Assembly: GCA_024180945.1 (NCBI GenBank)
Contig: JAKSGN010000007.1
Coordinates: forward strand, 2,232,001-2,296,000
Direction: 5' to 3'
DNA: 64,000 nt
From: Macrophomina tecta
Taxonomy: Eukaryota; Ascomycota; Dothideomycetes; Botryosphaeriales; Botryosphaeriaceae
Shown: in pieces, positions 30,644 through 41,793 of the stretch
Layout: every line of letters starts with the position of its first letter
Numbering within the stretch: the first letter of the stretch is position 1
Translations under genes and position numbers: made by a program
The notes under the pieces: generated by a model
Seen by the model: the letters and a program-made list of their open reading frames with translations, nothing else
What the model was told of the DNA's origin: nothing
The model's database searches: none

Positions 30644-32934
30644 ATGGCAGCAATTGGAGGAAGCCCGGGTGACAGCCGCCGGGCAGTCGCTTCGCCGAGA
30701 CCCAACAAAGGCCGTGGTACTGCCCCGAGCCTCCACCACCCGCCCCCCATCCCCGCGACCCAGCCGCTGACCGCGCCGCCCAGACTACACCCCCAAGAGC
30801 AACATCCTCTGTCGGAACGTCACCATCTACGGCCATTGCCGCCACGAGCACAATGGCTGCGTCTTCCAGCACGATCCCTCCAAGATAGCCGGCGCCCAAG
30901 CCGACAGCGTCAAGAAGCGCTTCAACGTCGACTCGCCGTCATTCACTCCCCTGCAACCCTCCACCAACGGCGTCACCTCCTCGCCCCGTCAGACCACCAT
31001 ATCCCCCAAGGCGGCAAATGCTGCTGTCTTTACCCCCAAGTCTACCGCCAAGGCGACTTTGGCTGTCCACGCGAAGGAGCCGACACCGGAGTGGCATGGA
31101 CATGACTTTCAGGAGTTCGTGCCCCAAGGTTATGATGTTCAGGTGAGTCCCTCTGCGGAGTCTTATCGGGCCCCTATATTGCTTCTCTCGGCAGAGGGTG
31201 GCCACTCTGTTCTCCCGAGCGTGCTCGCGCCTCCTGAGCGTGGTCCAGGCTGTGCTAGTGCAGAGGCGCCGAGCCGCGTTTTGGAAGCGGACAGCATGGA
31301 CTGTATACCCTTGCCGCCCCAATCCCTTCACACTCCGCCCGCGGCTTGGCTTTGGCAGTGGAACCGGGCCTTGTGCAAGAACTAGCTCGAAACCTAACAG
31401 TTCCCAGGGCGATAGTGCTGTCCAGGCTGCCACCTTGAACCCTTTCGATACCTTTGCAGCATCCTCTGCCATGGGCGGCATGAGCCCTGCCAACCATCCT
31501 GCTCAACTCAATCCCTACACACAAGACGCCGCCGCCATGGGTGGCGCCGCATTCTTCCAAAATACGGCCGGCTTCACCCAGCCTATTCAATATCACCTTT
31601 ACGCTCCTATGGGCCCCCATCCAGAGAATCTGCTGGCTTACCAGAAAACCACTCACGATTTTTTCATTCCTGATCATCTCCGGGAGGACTTGCAGCGCAA
31701 GTCGGAGGCTACTCGCCAGATCTTGCCCAACTCTTCTCTTCCCAGTGCAGTAGACCACTTCCACTCCCTTGTTCCATTGGACACGAACAACCAGAAGAAC
31801 GCCTCTCTTTTTGGATTTCCAACTTGGGTGTACAAGGCTGTATCAAGTAAAGACGGCCTCACCTACTCCCTCCGGAGACTTGAGGGGTATCGCCTGACCA
31901 GTGAGCAAGCGATCTTCTCCGTGAGACCTTGGAAGCGCATCGATAATGGAAGTATTGTGGCTATCCATGATGCATTCACTACCAGAGCGTTTGGTGATAG
32001 TTCGCTCATTTTCGTAACCGACTATCACCCTCTTTCCAAGACGCTTTCGGAACAGCACCTCAACGTTGCTCCACGTGGCTACCATAACCGTGCCAATCCG
32101 CACACCATTCCGGAAGCAGTCATCTGGGGGTACATCGTTCAGATTGCCTCGGCTCTGAGAGCCATTCACAGCAACAACCTGGCGGCAAGGTTGATCCATC
32201 CCAGCAAAATCCTGGTCACGTCGAAGAACAGGATTCGCCTCAACAGTTGCGCGATCCTAGACTTGCTCAACTTTGACAACATTCGCTCCATACAGGAACT
32301 TCAACAGGAGGACTTTCAACAGCTCGGACGCCTTATCATCACAATAGCAAGCAACAACTCGATAAACCCGGCCAATGTGCAGAAGGCACTGGACATACTC
32401 TCGCGCAGCTACAGTAAAGACCTCATGGATTGTGTCTCTTGGCTCCTTAGCCCGCCTCCATCACAAGGCATGCAGTCGCCTGGAGTTCCTTCTAAAGACA
32501 TAACTACATTCATCCGGTCAATTTCGGACAAAATGGCCATCCTTCTGGATAACACTTTTCATGCCGAGGACACCCTCAACTCGAACCTCGGCCGCGAGCT
32601 CGAGAACGGACGCCTGGTCCGCTTGATGGCCAAACTCAACTTCATCAACGAGCGGCCGGAGTTCGAGAACAATCCCCAGTGGTCCGAGACGGGCGAGCGC
32701 TACTACCTCAAGCTTTTCCGAGATTACGTTTTCCACCAGGTAGACGGCAGCGGGCACCCGGTGGTCGACCTGGGGCATGTGATCAACTGCCTCAACAAAC
32801 TGGATGTGGGCAGCGACGAGAAGATCTCGCTGGTGAGCAGGGACGAGCAGAACGTGCTGGTGGTCAGCTATAGGGAGGTCAAGCGGGGGGTGGAGCAGAC
32901 TTTCAATGAGCTGGTCAAGCCGAAGAGGAGATGA
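30644..32934 (+). CDS. PAN3: PAN2-PAN3 deadenylase regulatory subunit Pan3
   Basis: Regulatory subunit of the poly(A)-shortening PAN nuclease; it bridges poly(A)-binding protein and PAN2 in the cytoplasm. Exons 30644-30716, 30784-31142 and 31408-32934 give 652 aa, the normal Pan3 size. A CCCH zinc finger is split from the start codon by intron 1: LCRNVTIYGHCRHEHNGCVFQHD around residues 32-55. Then a low-complexity linker, NPYTQDAAAMGGAAFFQNTAGF, the pseudokinase (LFGFPTWVYKAVSSKDGLTYSLRRLEGYRL, AIHSNNLAARLIHPSKILV), a coiled coil and the C-terminal knob (NGRLVRLMAKLNFINERPE, YYLKLFRDYVFHQVD). Intron 1 is 67 nt (branch CGCTGACC). Intron 2 (31143-31407) is 265 nt, long for this genome; it ends TTCCCAG in phase 0. 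Confidence 0.93.
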
Positions 32935-33826
32935 GGAGGTGGCGGTTACAAAGGACAAAAGAGACTGCCTTTATCATTGCAAGAGGGTTCACGTGCACGA
33001 AAGGGTCTGTTAGATGATGTCGTCGTGGTTGTTGATGATGATGATGATGATGGGAAAAATAGTGAATGGAAGGTTCGCATCTTCCTTTTTCTTTTTTTCT
33101 TCTTGTTGCTTGGAGATGTGATCTGGCTGAATGTTATACGTCAGTGGCGGTGGATGAATATGCTATTTGGAATGGGATGATTGGAAATTATCGAGCTCAT
33201 GGGTGACTGTATGTGGGGTTTTTTGGGCTGTTTGGTAGAATCATACACGAAATGCAAATCGATTCAACTAAATCAAGCAATTTAATGGGCTTGCACGGGG
33301 ATGTCGGCGTGGTCGTGTCATTAATGCTCAGCCGGACGAGTTTCGGGATGGAACTTTTGCTTCACCTGGCCGGGCCAAGACAGGCTCTCAGGGGTAAGGT
33401 GATGCTGGTATGTTGCCTGGTCAGTGGTTTCTTTTCACCTTCCCGTTTTCCTCCTGATCCTAAGGGGGGAATTTTTTCCGACCATTGCCTCCAACATGAG
33501 CTCTGCTTCATGTCATGTCACAGTTGAGGTCTTGTGACGTACCGCCTGCGAGCACCATGTAGTTTACTCAAGGCTTTCGAAAGCAAAAAAAATTTTGCTC
33601 ATTAGGGGGGAAGGTAAGACATTATCTATTATGTATACACGTTCAATCGTTTGACTAAGTAAAGAAGATGAAAGGCGAGTTCCGGGATAGAGAAAGAACA
33701 AGCCTCGCACTGATAACGCTCGTGTTCGCTGCGGTCCCTCAACCAAGACGGGCTTGCCCACCGAACAGTTTCAAGAAAAGGAGAAGGTTATCTCCTGTTT
33801 ATGGAGAGGAAGGCGGGTTTTCCCGC
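32935..33826. other. convergent intergenic with (GAT)6 microsatellite
   Basis: Joint 3' region of PAN3 and the secreted protein gene. Contains (GAT)6 at about 33034-33051 and several T-rich tracts. No coding signal recognised. Confidence 0.55.
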
Positions 33827-34954
33827 CTACTTCTTGAGGGCCTTGCCGGGGTCCTGGGCGGTGAGGCTGTAGCCGTAGCTGGTGTTGGGGCTCCAGAAGT
33901 CGGCGCCGCGCCACTGGCCGATGTTGGTGTCCTCGCCAGCGCCGTGGACGTCCTGGTACATGGAGCAGATCATGCCGGTCGGCTTGTTCACGTCGGACAG
34001 GACGTAGACGTTGAAGAAGTTGCAGGCGTCGTAAGCGTAGTGGTCGCCGTCGCCGACGATTGTGCGCTGGATGTGCTGCTTGTCGAACGCGGTCGTCTCG
34101 GTGCACGTCTTCGCGCACAGCGCCGGGTCGTAGACGTCGAAGAGGCGCATGCCGATGTAGCCCTTGGCTTCGATGGCGCCCTTGAGCTGCGTGCCGGGGC
34201 CCGTGAAGCCGTCAACGCTCTTGGGCACGAAGTTGTTCTTGCTGAAGCCGTTGGAGGCCGTGATGACGGTGTGGAACCAGTCGGAATTGGGGCTGCCACT
34301 GAACTGGCCGTCGTTGGTGGCGGCGCTGACGTCGACGGGCATGCCCCAGAGGACACACTTCACGATGACGACGGAGGCGGGGTTCTTGTTGTCATTGGTT
34401 GGGGTGGTGGTCGGCGTGCGCTCGACGTAGATGTTGAAACCCATGCAGGTTGGATTGTTGGTGCACTTGTTGGCGCAGTAGTTGACGTCGTATCCGCGAA
34501 ACCCATCCTTGTTCTGGTGGGCGGTACTGGGATCGTAGTTCTTATCCAGGATTTCGTAAATCAGATAGCCAGACCCTGTAGTGGCGCCTTTCTTGCTGGT
34601 GAACTTATTGGTGTAGCCAGCCACAAAGTTGGCTGCGCTCGACTTGTCGGTGAAGTCAGTCCTGGCAAGGAAAGCTTCGGCAGTGTCCTCGGACTGAAGG
34701 ACGGGCTCGGGGTTGGACAGAGTGTTTCTCCTCTTGATGCTGCGCTTGGAGAGAGCGAGTGGGTCCTCAGTAGCCACAGCAGCAGCTGAGGCGACAGCGC
34801 TGGCGGAGTCGTAGGTTGCAGTAGGAGCAGCAGTACCAGTTGGAACCTCAGTCGATACGATCTGAGTAAGGATAGCGTCAAAGTCAAATGACTGAGGGGC
34901 CGGGGCGGCGACCGCAAGGGCCGCGAGACTGGAGATAGCGAGAGAGGTGCGCAT
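33827..34954 (-). CDS. secreted protein with two four-cysteine (PAN/apple-like) modules
   Basis: Intronless, 375 aa. Signal peptide MRTSLAISSLAALAVAAPAP, then an Ala/Thr/Ser-rich pro-region ending in dibasic LSKRSIKRR, a likely Kex2 processing site near residue 70. The mature part has eight cysteines in two modules with similar order. The first has YCANKCTNNPTC with a later VKC, inside a GFNIYVER context. The second has LCAKTC, DAC and ICSMY, inside an NFFNVYVL context. The repeated pattern of Cys-rich motif followed by F(N)xYV resembles PAN/apple-like folds of fungal extracellular proteins. No catalytic motif. Function unknown; cell-wall or host/substrate adhesion are possible, not shown. 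A TATATAAA box lies about 110 bp upstream. Confidence 0.75.
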   Translation of the reverse strand: MRTSLAISSLAALAVAAPAPQSFDFDAILTQIVSTEVPTGTAAPTATYDSASAVASAAAVATEDPLALSKRSIKRRNTLSNPEPVLQSEDTAEAFLARTDFTDKSSAANFVAGYTNKFTSKKGATTGSGYLIYEILDKNYDPSTAHQNKDGFRGYDVNYCANKCTNNPTCMGFNIYVERTPTTTPTNDNKNPASVVIVKCVLWGMPVDVSAATNDGQFSGSPNSDWFHTVITASNGFSKNNFVPKSVDGFTGPGTQLKGAIEAKGYIGMRLFDVYDPALCAKTCTETTAFDKQHIQRTIVGDGDHYAYDACNFFNVYVLSDVNKPTGMICSMYQDVHGAGEDTNIGQWRGADFWSPNTSYGYSLTAQDPGKALKK

Positions 34955-35062
34955 TTTGCAAAGTCTGGTGGTAATGGGTGATTCAAAGGAGTGACTGAAC
35001 GCTGCAGAAATGAACGTGAGACTGGAGTGATGATCCTCTTTGGCTTAGACATTTGAAAGATG

Positions 35063-35070
35063 TTTATATA
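35063..35070 (-). promoter_or_regulatory. TATA box of the secreted-protein gene
   Basis: TATATAAA on the minus strand, 109 bp upstream of the ATG at 34954. Confidence 0.55.
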
Positions 35071-36364
35071 GACAGACGTTTTCGGCCCACTTTGAAGGAA
35101 CAATTTCGGTGTCGCCGTAGAGCCGTGCCTATGCAACGCCAGAGGCGTCCTTTTGGCGGCGGCCCAAGTGCAGACTTAGCTCCAGACGCTTGTGGAGGCC
35201 GGTGGCGGCTGTAGACCGGCGATATCGATAAGTGCCAAAAGGGAATCATTCGTGAACACTATGGTAGAACACGGCTAGAGCCATAGATGGGATTCGGCCC
35301 GCTTCTGCCCACCCGTGCAACAGAAAGGTTCAAATGTGTTCGGCAAAGCGGGAGATGTAACTTGGTAGAAGTGAACGTCTTGGGCATTCTCAAAAGCCTA
35401 CTACTGTTGGACGTGGGCAGCAAGAGTTTCGTGATCCGACATCAGCATCATGGCCATGGAGAATCGCACGGAAGACCCGCAGGCAACTCATCTGATAGCT
35501 ACGCCAGGAGGCAGAACACCATGGCGTCAAACGGGCAACGTGGGAAATTGCCATGCCGGCAGTACTGCGCCACAGTGAAAAGGCCAAGGAACCGCGGGAT
35601 GGTGTGGCTGCCGCGTCCAACGACTGCACACCCAGCCGGTGCATACTCGATGCGTAGCGGCTGACGTTGTTTTTGGAGCAGGGAAGTGCCGTTAGTGCGC
35701 GATGCCAGCCAGCTAGTAGAGCGCCGCTTAGATCCAGTAAGGTAAAGCGAAAGACGTGCCCCTTTCCGAGCCTCGAATGGCAAGGTGAGCTGCGCTCCGC
35801 AGAGCGGCTATCCCATCCTAATTCGCAAAAGACTACTCCCGGACCTGCACAGAACCGAGAGCGGTAGGCCTCAACAGTTGTCCTTGTTTGCCACCAAGTG
35901 GTGAGCGGTAAAGAATCGAGCTACGCATCAGCGCACTGCAGGAAGAGATATTTGCGCCATGACTAACCAACTCGCCGAAACTTGCCTGCCTCCCTGGCAA
36001 ACGGGCAGTGTCTCGAGAGTTGGCAGCTAAGGATAACTTCAAGGAAATCATGTCGGATCAGCCCGCGGATGATCTCCCATGTACTTGCACAAGCTTCCTC
36101 GGCGCTTCTCCCTCGATGGTCAGGCCGGGTATTTTGTAAGCGATCGAGCGAGCTTTTAAGGTTAATGCGGTTACCGGTGAGTGCCGTGCTCGGCGTCAGG
36201 AGAGCAGCGCGCCATATCAGCCACGTGTAGAAGGAAATTAGATGTGCCGCCCACAGCCTCTGCAACTCGCCCAACCAGGCAGGTTTCTTGTCAGTTCGAT
36301 AAAGTAATCGGCTACTGCTCAGCTCGTGTTCACAGGTATGTGGAGATGTGAACTGTATTCCAAA

Positions 36365-36709
36365 TCAGTGATGTGAAAAGAAGAACCGAAAACACACTGC
36401 CTCCGCGGACACAGTATTGATCGCGTTTAACGCGCAGTATTGAACGAGCACACTCAGCTGATTTAACAATGCGCCTTGGATCAGCTTGACCGTTGGCAGG
36501 TGCTGAATGTTTGCCGGGTCCTCGAGCATTGTGAGTGTCTTCGCAGCTCCTGGCGAAACTCCTGGCAAACACTTTCGATAGCGCTGCCCAGATGCTAGAA
36601 CAGGCAGTTGCGGAAATCGGGGGTGGGAGGGAGTCTCCGAAAAAGCGCATCCTTGGTCATTTCTCACGTATACAACCGGCCAGAACAACAGAAAGATAGC
36701 CACGTTCAT
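36365..36709 (-). CDS. doubtful small secreted or membrane-anchored ORF
   Basis: 114 aa from a true ATG, with a hydrophobic N-terminus that could be a signal peptide or anchor, followed by a hydrophilic part with three or four Cys. No domain recognised and no introns evident. It may be a chance frame; kept only because small orphan genes occur in such accessory stretches. Confidence 0.18.
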   Translation of the reverse strand: MNVAIFLLFWPVVYVRNDQGCAFSETPSHPRFPQLPVLASGQRYRKCLPGVSPGAAKTLTMLEDPANIQHLPTVKLIQGALLNQLSVLVQYCALNAINTVSAEAVCFRFFFSHH

Positions 36710-37508
36710 CCTGCCATTGCCCCTTTACATTAACGAGAACCCGTGACAGGTCCGCTATCAAAGGTCCAGGAGATACCTAAGGATAAAGTTCTGTGCAGGT
36801 TCGGTAGACCACGCGAGAGCAACCAGGGAGGCAAGAGAACTGACATAATATCGCATATGGCCGGAACTCAACACGAAACGTACACGAGTGGCCTGCAGGC
36901 GAGGTTCAGCTCAGAGCAACCTGGCTTGTTAGGGAGATGAGAGTTCATGGTTTGTAAAAGTAAGGGTTGTAACCGAACTCGAGTGCGATGCCTTGCAGGA
37001 AGAGATATTAAATACTTCAGATTTGGAAAAAAAAAACTTATTAGAAGTCCGTGACGCGCTCTTTGAGAAAGAATGGAACGCTGCCAAAATTAACCATGGT
37101 CCTTACTTCGAGATGCGCTATCCAGGGGGCATTTGGCGGAGAAGCGGAGAAAAATGGCTTCCAAGACACATTGATCTCCCTAATCACTCCAGCCTAATTT
37201 GTTACAAATTCTGAGTTCGGAATCGTATGACAACGAGTGCTCAGAGAACTGAGAGCCTCAGTCGAAGGCAATACCTGAGAATCGTGTCACGCCTTATTTC
37301 GCGCTGGCAATGCGGATGAGCAAGGACCGTGAGGGGAACTACTTCTTTGTGCACGAGCGAATCTAGTGCGCATTCCGATGATGTGCGTTGGCCTTACGAT
37401 TGCAGATGGTTCTCATAAATTGTGGCACCTCGCGCGGACGTTCGTGATGCTTCCCCCCACACCTGTTGGCGAAAAGAATTACTTCATTGTCCAAGCCGGA
37501 ACAGGTCA

Positions 37509-38165
37509 ATGGTTCCCCTCTGCTGTAATCGCACTGAGGACTTCGGTCCACGCTCATCGATCCATCCGCACTTACCGACAAGCTGCTTCATCGACACGGT
37601 CGTCGTACCATTGCCGGCATGGATCCTTCTCGGATACCTCTTGATATCTCTTCCGCGACGACTTAATCCGCAGCGCGGCCGGCGGGCTTCATCTATCCTC
37701 AAGCCAACGAAGCCTGTCGAGAATGAGCGGGCCCATACCGTCGAGTTTGGCGCGTCGCCACGGCCAGCGCTCCACACGCGAGTGCTCACCGGCGTCTACG
37801 CGAGCTCGGTGGCAGCCATGGTTGCAGCAGTATCCGTGGAGCTTGCGAAGCTCTCAAAGGCGAAATTCGGCGTCGGCCTCGTGCCATTCAGCTACATGGG
37901 CATCGCGGCTGTGATAGCGAACAGATTGAAGTGGAAAACGCGGGTGACGCGGGTGGAGAACGCGGCGTTCTGGGTGTTGCTCGGGGCTGCATGGACATTG
38001 AAGGTGGCGGTACAGATCATGGAAAGCGACGAAGCGATGGTGACAGCGGATCGAAAGGAGGAAGGCTACCCGGGAAGTAGTGGGATCATCGTGGTCAGCG
38101 TCATGGTCGGGTTGTCATTTGCTCTGGCGGTTCTGGAGTTCACTGGCTGGACCGGGCTGAGGTAG
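37509..38165 (+). CDS. hypothetical multi-pass membrane protein
   Basis: 218 aa from the first in-frame ATG (37509); the open frame begins earlier but without ATG. Five hydrophobic segments can be seen: FIDTVVVPLPAWILLGYLLI, VLTGVYASSVAAMVAAVSV, FSYMGIAAVIANRL, FWVLLGAAWTLKVAVQIM and IIVVSVMVGLSFALAVLEF, separated by basic loops (RRLNPQRGRRAS, LSKAKFG) and one Asp/Glu-rich loop. The frame remains open and the spacing of segments is regular, so it is probably a real gene. An upstream exon cannot be excluded. Family not recognised. Confidence 0.55.
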   Translation: MVPLCCNRTEDFGPRSSIHPHLPTSCFIDTVVVPLPAWILLGYLLISLPRRLNPQRGRRASSILKPTKPVENERAHTVEFGASPRPALHTRVLTGVYASSVAAMVAAVSVELAKLSKAKFGVGLVPFSYMGIAAVIANRLKWKTRVTRVENAAFWVLLGAAWTLKVAVQIMESDEAMVTADRKEEGYPGSSGIIVVSVMVGLSFALAVLEFTGWTGLR

Positions 38166-39586
38166 GAAGCTGTCATTCTAAGATACCCAATACTGCTGGA
38201 GTTGGTGCTTGGAAACAAGAATGCTCAGCTGGTGACGGACGAATATACCGGCTGGAGGAGAGTTCCGTGTTAAGTGAATTGCGCAATGTGGTGAGCGAAA
38301 AAGCTCCTCGCACGAGTCAGGGAACGATGTGTCATCCCTGCGGCAATCGTGTTCTGTCCCACTCCTGCCAGGATGGCTTTCTTGCACTCGATGGTAGAGT
38401 CATTGGCCGATGTGATTTCGCAACCGTCGCCCGTCCGAGTAACGTTCACCACAGATGTCTTCACGTTGACTGATCCAGGATGTAGCTCGGCCCCCATGGC
38501 CTGCGCCATGGCCAACGTCCCTGTCATGTGATCAGCATTAATCCAGCATAGCAAACGAGGGATACGCGCCTTGTCGAATTCTCGAGTAGTGAGCCCCTAT
38601 GGGGCTGTCTGACTCGAGACTGGGGACGCCAATCCTGGATTTTATGAAGCCGACGACATAATACTCACCAAACTCAAACAGTTCGCGCCTGAACATGACC
38701 AGAGAAATAGCTGGGGAGCTTAAACGCGTAGCCAATGATGCGGTTTCCTTTTGGCCATGCCCCACAAATACGTCTTCCAGTAAAGAGCTCTCGTTCGGCT
38801 TGTGGATATCGACGCGAACGTCAATGTCTTCCACAAGCAGTAGCAAGCGGAGTGTCTCCTTCAGACCATCCAGCTTGCCCAACTTTATCCAGTCGCAATT
38901 ACTAACAAAAACTCAACTTCTGGCGACAAGCAAAAGAACACTCGCCAATGGCGTGCTGTCCTTCTCGACGCCGCCCTCAGTTCCGTCAGCTTCGTGAATG
39001 AGGGTGTCCACTTCGAGATATTGCATCGCGGTCTTGAGACCATAGCTCCTTTTTCAATCTCAATTCTACCTTCTGTTAGTATCAGTATTCATCATGGATC
39101 ACCACTGAACTACGCGACGCAGCCTGCAGTGGTTTGATCCGTCCTCGAAAACAGGTTTTGGTAGTCAAGCAGTCTCACAAAAGAGTATGATTATGGATTG
39201 AGAAATTTGTTTGCAAAAGTTTACTACGTGGCTCACAGGAACACGACATGAAATGCATTATAGGATGGAAGCTATGCAAAGGGCAAAGCATGAACCCCCA
39301 AACCTGAAGCATCAGCCCAAAGGCACCGACCTGGCTTGGTAGCAGTGATACCAAAGGAAAAAAAAAAAAAAAATGACTACCCGATAAAAGGGAGGTATGT
39401 TCCGACAGATAAATTACGAGTTTGCCGCTGAAAAAGTTCCGGCGCGCCCGTACTCAAAGATCGTCGAGTATCGTTCTTGTCTCTTACACAATAGTGCATC
39501 CAGCTCAAGATCTTCAGATTGAAACTAAAGACCGAGCGAGGCAGGAGACGACCGAGCAAGTCGGGATGAGATTTTGATGGTCATGG
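38166..39586. other. gene-poor stretch holding the oxidoreductase remnant
   Basis: Between the membrane protein and the F-box/LRR-like gene. Besides the remnant it holds a poly-A run near 39358-39374 and no further supported gene. Confidence 0.45.
38270..39045 (-). pseudogene. remnant of an FAD-dependent oxidoreductase
   Basis: Pieces of protein-like sequence in different minus-strand frames, broken by stops. Roughly 39040-38920 gives YLEVDTLIHEADGTEGGVEKD; 38882-38640 gives IKLGKLDGLKETLRLLL and DVRVDIHKPNE; 38554-38330 gives INADHMTGTLAMAQAMGAELHPGS followed by VNVTRTGDGCEITSANDSTIECKKAILA. The last block follows the pattern of FAD oxidases and monooxygenases, in which an AxxxGAE region is followed by substrate-derived V.T..G.TI..K.VVLA. 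The Rossmann GxGxxG start was not found. Probably a decayed gene; assignment is by pattern only. Confidence 0.4.
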
Positions 39587-41200
39587 TCAAGCGCAAGGGT
39601 CGCTACGGGGAGCCCGCGGAACATCATAAAGGTATGATGCCCCTGCGGACAGCGGACCCGGGAAGGACTTCATTACTTGAAGTAATTCAAGCCGAGGGAA
39701 CTTTTTCCGAAGCTTCGAGTCGTAAGTATCCAGCGACCAATTCGTCTCCTGGCCCCTGATTTGGTTTAGGCTGAGCCGGCGAAGGTTAGGAAAGACAGTT
39801 TCGGTCTCCCAGTCAATGTCCAGGACAGTAACTTCTCCCAGAATATGGCAGGATTCCAGCTCTGGGCAGTTTCGCCCAAAGATGGAGACGGCCGCTGCTG
39901 CTACCGAGCTGGCTTCCGGCGTAAGGAATAGAGCCACTTCTCGCAATTGCGGAAAATACAACGCTGCCCTTTCTAGGTGCACCACGGTAAAGTCCTGCGC
40001 GACCATACCGGGCTGTATCGAGAGACTAAGCTCCTTCATGTTTCTACAGGCTTGAGCAAAGCTCGCAAAAGCAGGCCCAGAAAGGGTAACTGGGGTTTGG
40101 ACACCTGAAGTGCCTTCACGTGGCCGAGGGCGCCGATCAATCTTCAAGATCTCCAGCTGTGTACTATTGGCCAAGCGGGAAAGGATGGGATCCAAGGGCT
40201 CGGAGGGCAGGTCTTCGCACCGAAGTAGATTTATTCGAAGTGTCTTCAAACCTGGGAGAGAACCACTGATGGTGTACAGCGAGCGATAATCGATCCTGGT
40301 ATCAAGCATTTCAAGATGCTCGAAGGGGACTTGGATGCGCGGTGCATGTAACTCGGACTTTGGCGCATAGAGTCTTCGAACCATTGATCGCTCAGCAAGG
40401 TGAGTAGTGATATCTTCGGTGAGGCTGTGTTGGCTGAGAGAATCGGCCATGTGGATTCGCACGTCCAAGAGAGTTTGCCGTTGGCTGCTCATGAGACTGA
40501 GCAGCTTGACCGGGTCAAGGTGGCGCGAAGGGCCAATGTACTTGAGGGTCTCAAGATGGTGGCAGCGCGTCTGGAGACTGGATCAGCGTAAAAAGAGGAG
40601 ATAGCTAAAAACGGGGTGGATTACATTGATGGATTGTGCGCCAATGATTGCGGCAACGGCAGAAATTTGCCGCCGCGGAGACGCCCAAGGCAGACAGAGT
40701 GTGAAGCATCCTGCAAGTAAGTGGAAATTAAAACTCACCATCATGGCCTCGAAAGCATAGTCACAAGCCCGCGCCAGGCACCGAGGTGAGAAATGCACCG
40801 TGACAGCGCGAACTTCTGATGTCAAAACAGGTGGAATGTGCTGCAGAGTTGCGTCGTAATAGAACATCAGTTCGACCTCCCTCAAACGTGGCAGGGCCAG
40901 GCCAGAAAGGCAGGCGGTCGCTGGGGGCGAGCGAGGATCCAGAACGACTTTCAAAGTTCTAATTTTCGCGGCATAATACTGCCGGCGCTCGGGTTTGACG
41001 CGTTCAAGTGGCGCCAATTCATCGAGGTGTGCCCATATCATCTCAGTCGCCTCATCTGCCCAGAGCTTGTTCACCAAAGCGAATTGAGACAGCCGAAATG
41101 CTGTGTGTCCATTGACTTGCTGGAAATGCTCCACTTGGCGATGGAGAATATTAGCAACGACATGAGCGATCCCGAGGGCTTGCGATGACGCCGGCTCCAT
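39587..41200 (-). CDS. F-box / leucine-rich-repeat-like protein
   Basis: Preferred model: exons 41200-40739 and 40570-39587 with intron 40571-40738 (168 nt, donor GTGAGT, branch CTGAT, acceptor CTCCAG, phase 0), 481 aa. The N-terminus resembles a degenerate F-box (ILHRQVEHFQ...FRLSQFALVNKLWADEATEMIWAHL). Then come irregular LRR-like strands: LPRLREVELMFYY, TRCHHLETLKYIG, LPGLKTLRINLLRCEDLP, QACRNMKELSLSIQP, FPQLREVALFL, FPNLRRLSLNQIR. Such proteins are substrate adaptors of SCF ubiquitin ligases; no substrate can be named. The second exon border is ambiguous, and an alternative with two introns of 28 and 47 nt also keeps the frame. It sits in the accessory stretch. Confidence 0.6.
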
Positions 41201-41793
41201 GGCAGCGAAAAAGAGTCAAGGGGGGAAGCCCGAGGGTAGAGCCCACATGCCGAATGGTGAGATGTGCCGTATGGGGCGTAGTCGTCGGTGTTGAAGAAGT
41301 TTTATGAGGCGAAGGCGAGGCACGCCCCGAGATGTGGGCCTTCTCGCTTAGTAACCGTGTTGAGCTGACTCGCCGCCGCCCTCTGTCGGAGACCCTCATC
41401 CAAACTTACACCTTACACGAGCACATGTCGATTTCTACTAGATTTAGAATTCCCTATATAGTTCTACTAATCACATGAAACTATCAATGTTTTCCATATT
41501 GCTACGTGTAGAGGCCCGAGCCTACTTTCCACTGGCTTAATACAGCAAAAGGAATTACTCTTTGATTGGGTTAAACCATACAGCCTTAAGTCGTCGCTTC
41601 ATGTCTGGGTTCATAGCGAGCGATCAACTTGTCGCCATAAACTTGCCTGGAACAAGCTCATACCTCGCACGACAATGGGGCGCTTCGTTGATCCACAGTA
41701 GGATGTGATTGGAAAGGATGCGCGAAGCCGAGAAAGAGGCCGTGAGCTCTTCGAAAGAGGAAAATGGGGCAAAGCAATCTATTCCTTCGTATA
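41201..41793. promoter_or_regulatory. upstream region of the F-box-like gene
   Basis: 593 bp between two minus-strand genes. AT-richer than average, no gene recognised. Confidence 0.45.

Larger units (their letters stand above)
34955..37508. other. 2.5 kb gene-poor divergent intergenic region
   Basis: Base composition is more even than in the neighbouring coding DNA. Only short frames occur. One, minus 36709-36365 (114 codons), starts with ATG and a hydrophobic MNVAIFLLFWPVVY head, but has no recognisable domain and normal promoter signals were not found. Nothing else supported. Confidence 0.45.

Noticed and set aside
31198..31407. Unspliced 5' extension of the third PAN3 exon
   Set aside because: Its translation does not resemble Pan3; splicing from 31142 to 31408 gives the normal 652 aa protein.
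33668..34789. 373-codon plus-strand frame opposite the secreted protein gene
   Set aside because: Antisense by-product; the Val/Gly/Asp-rich translation lacks any motif, whereas the minus strand has signal peptide and Cys modules.
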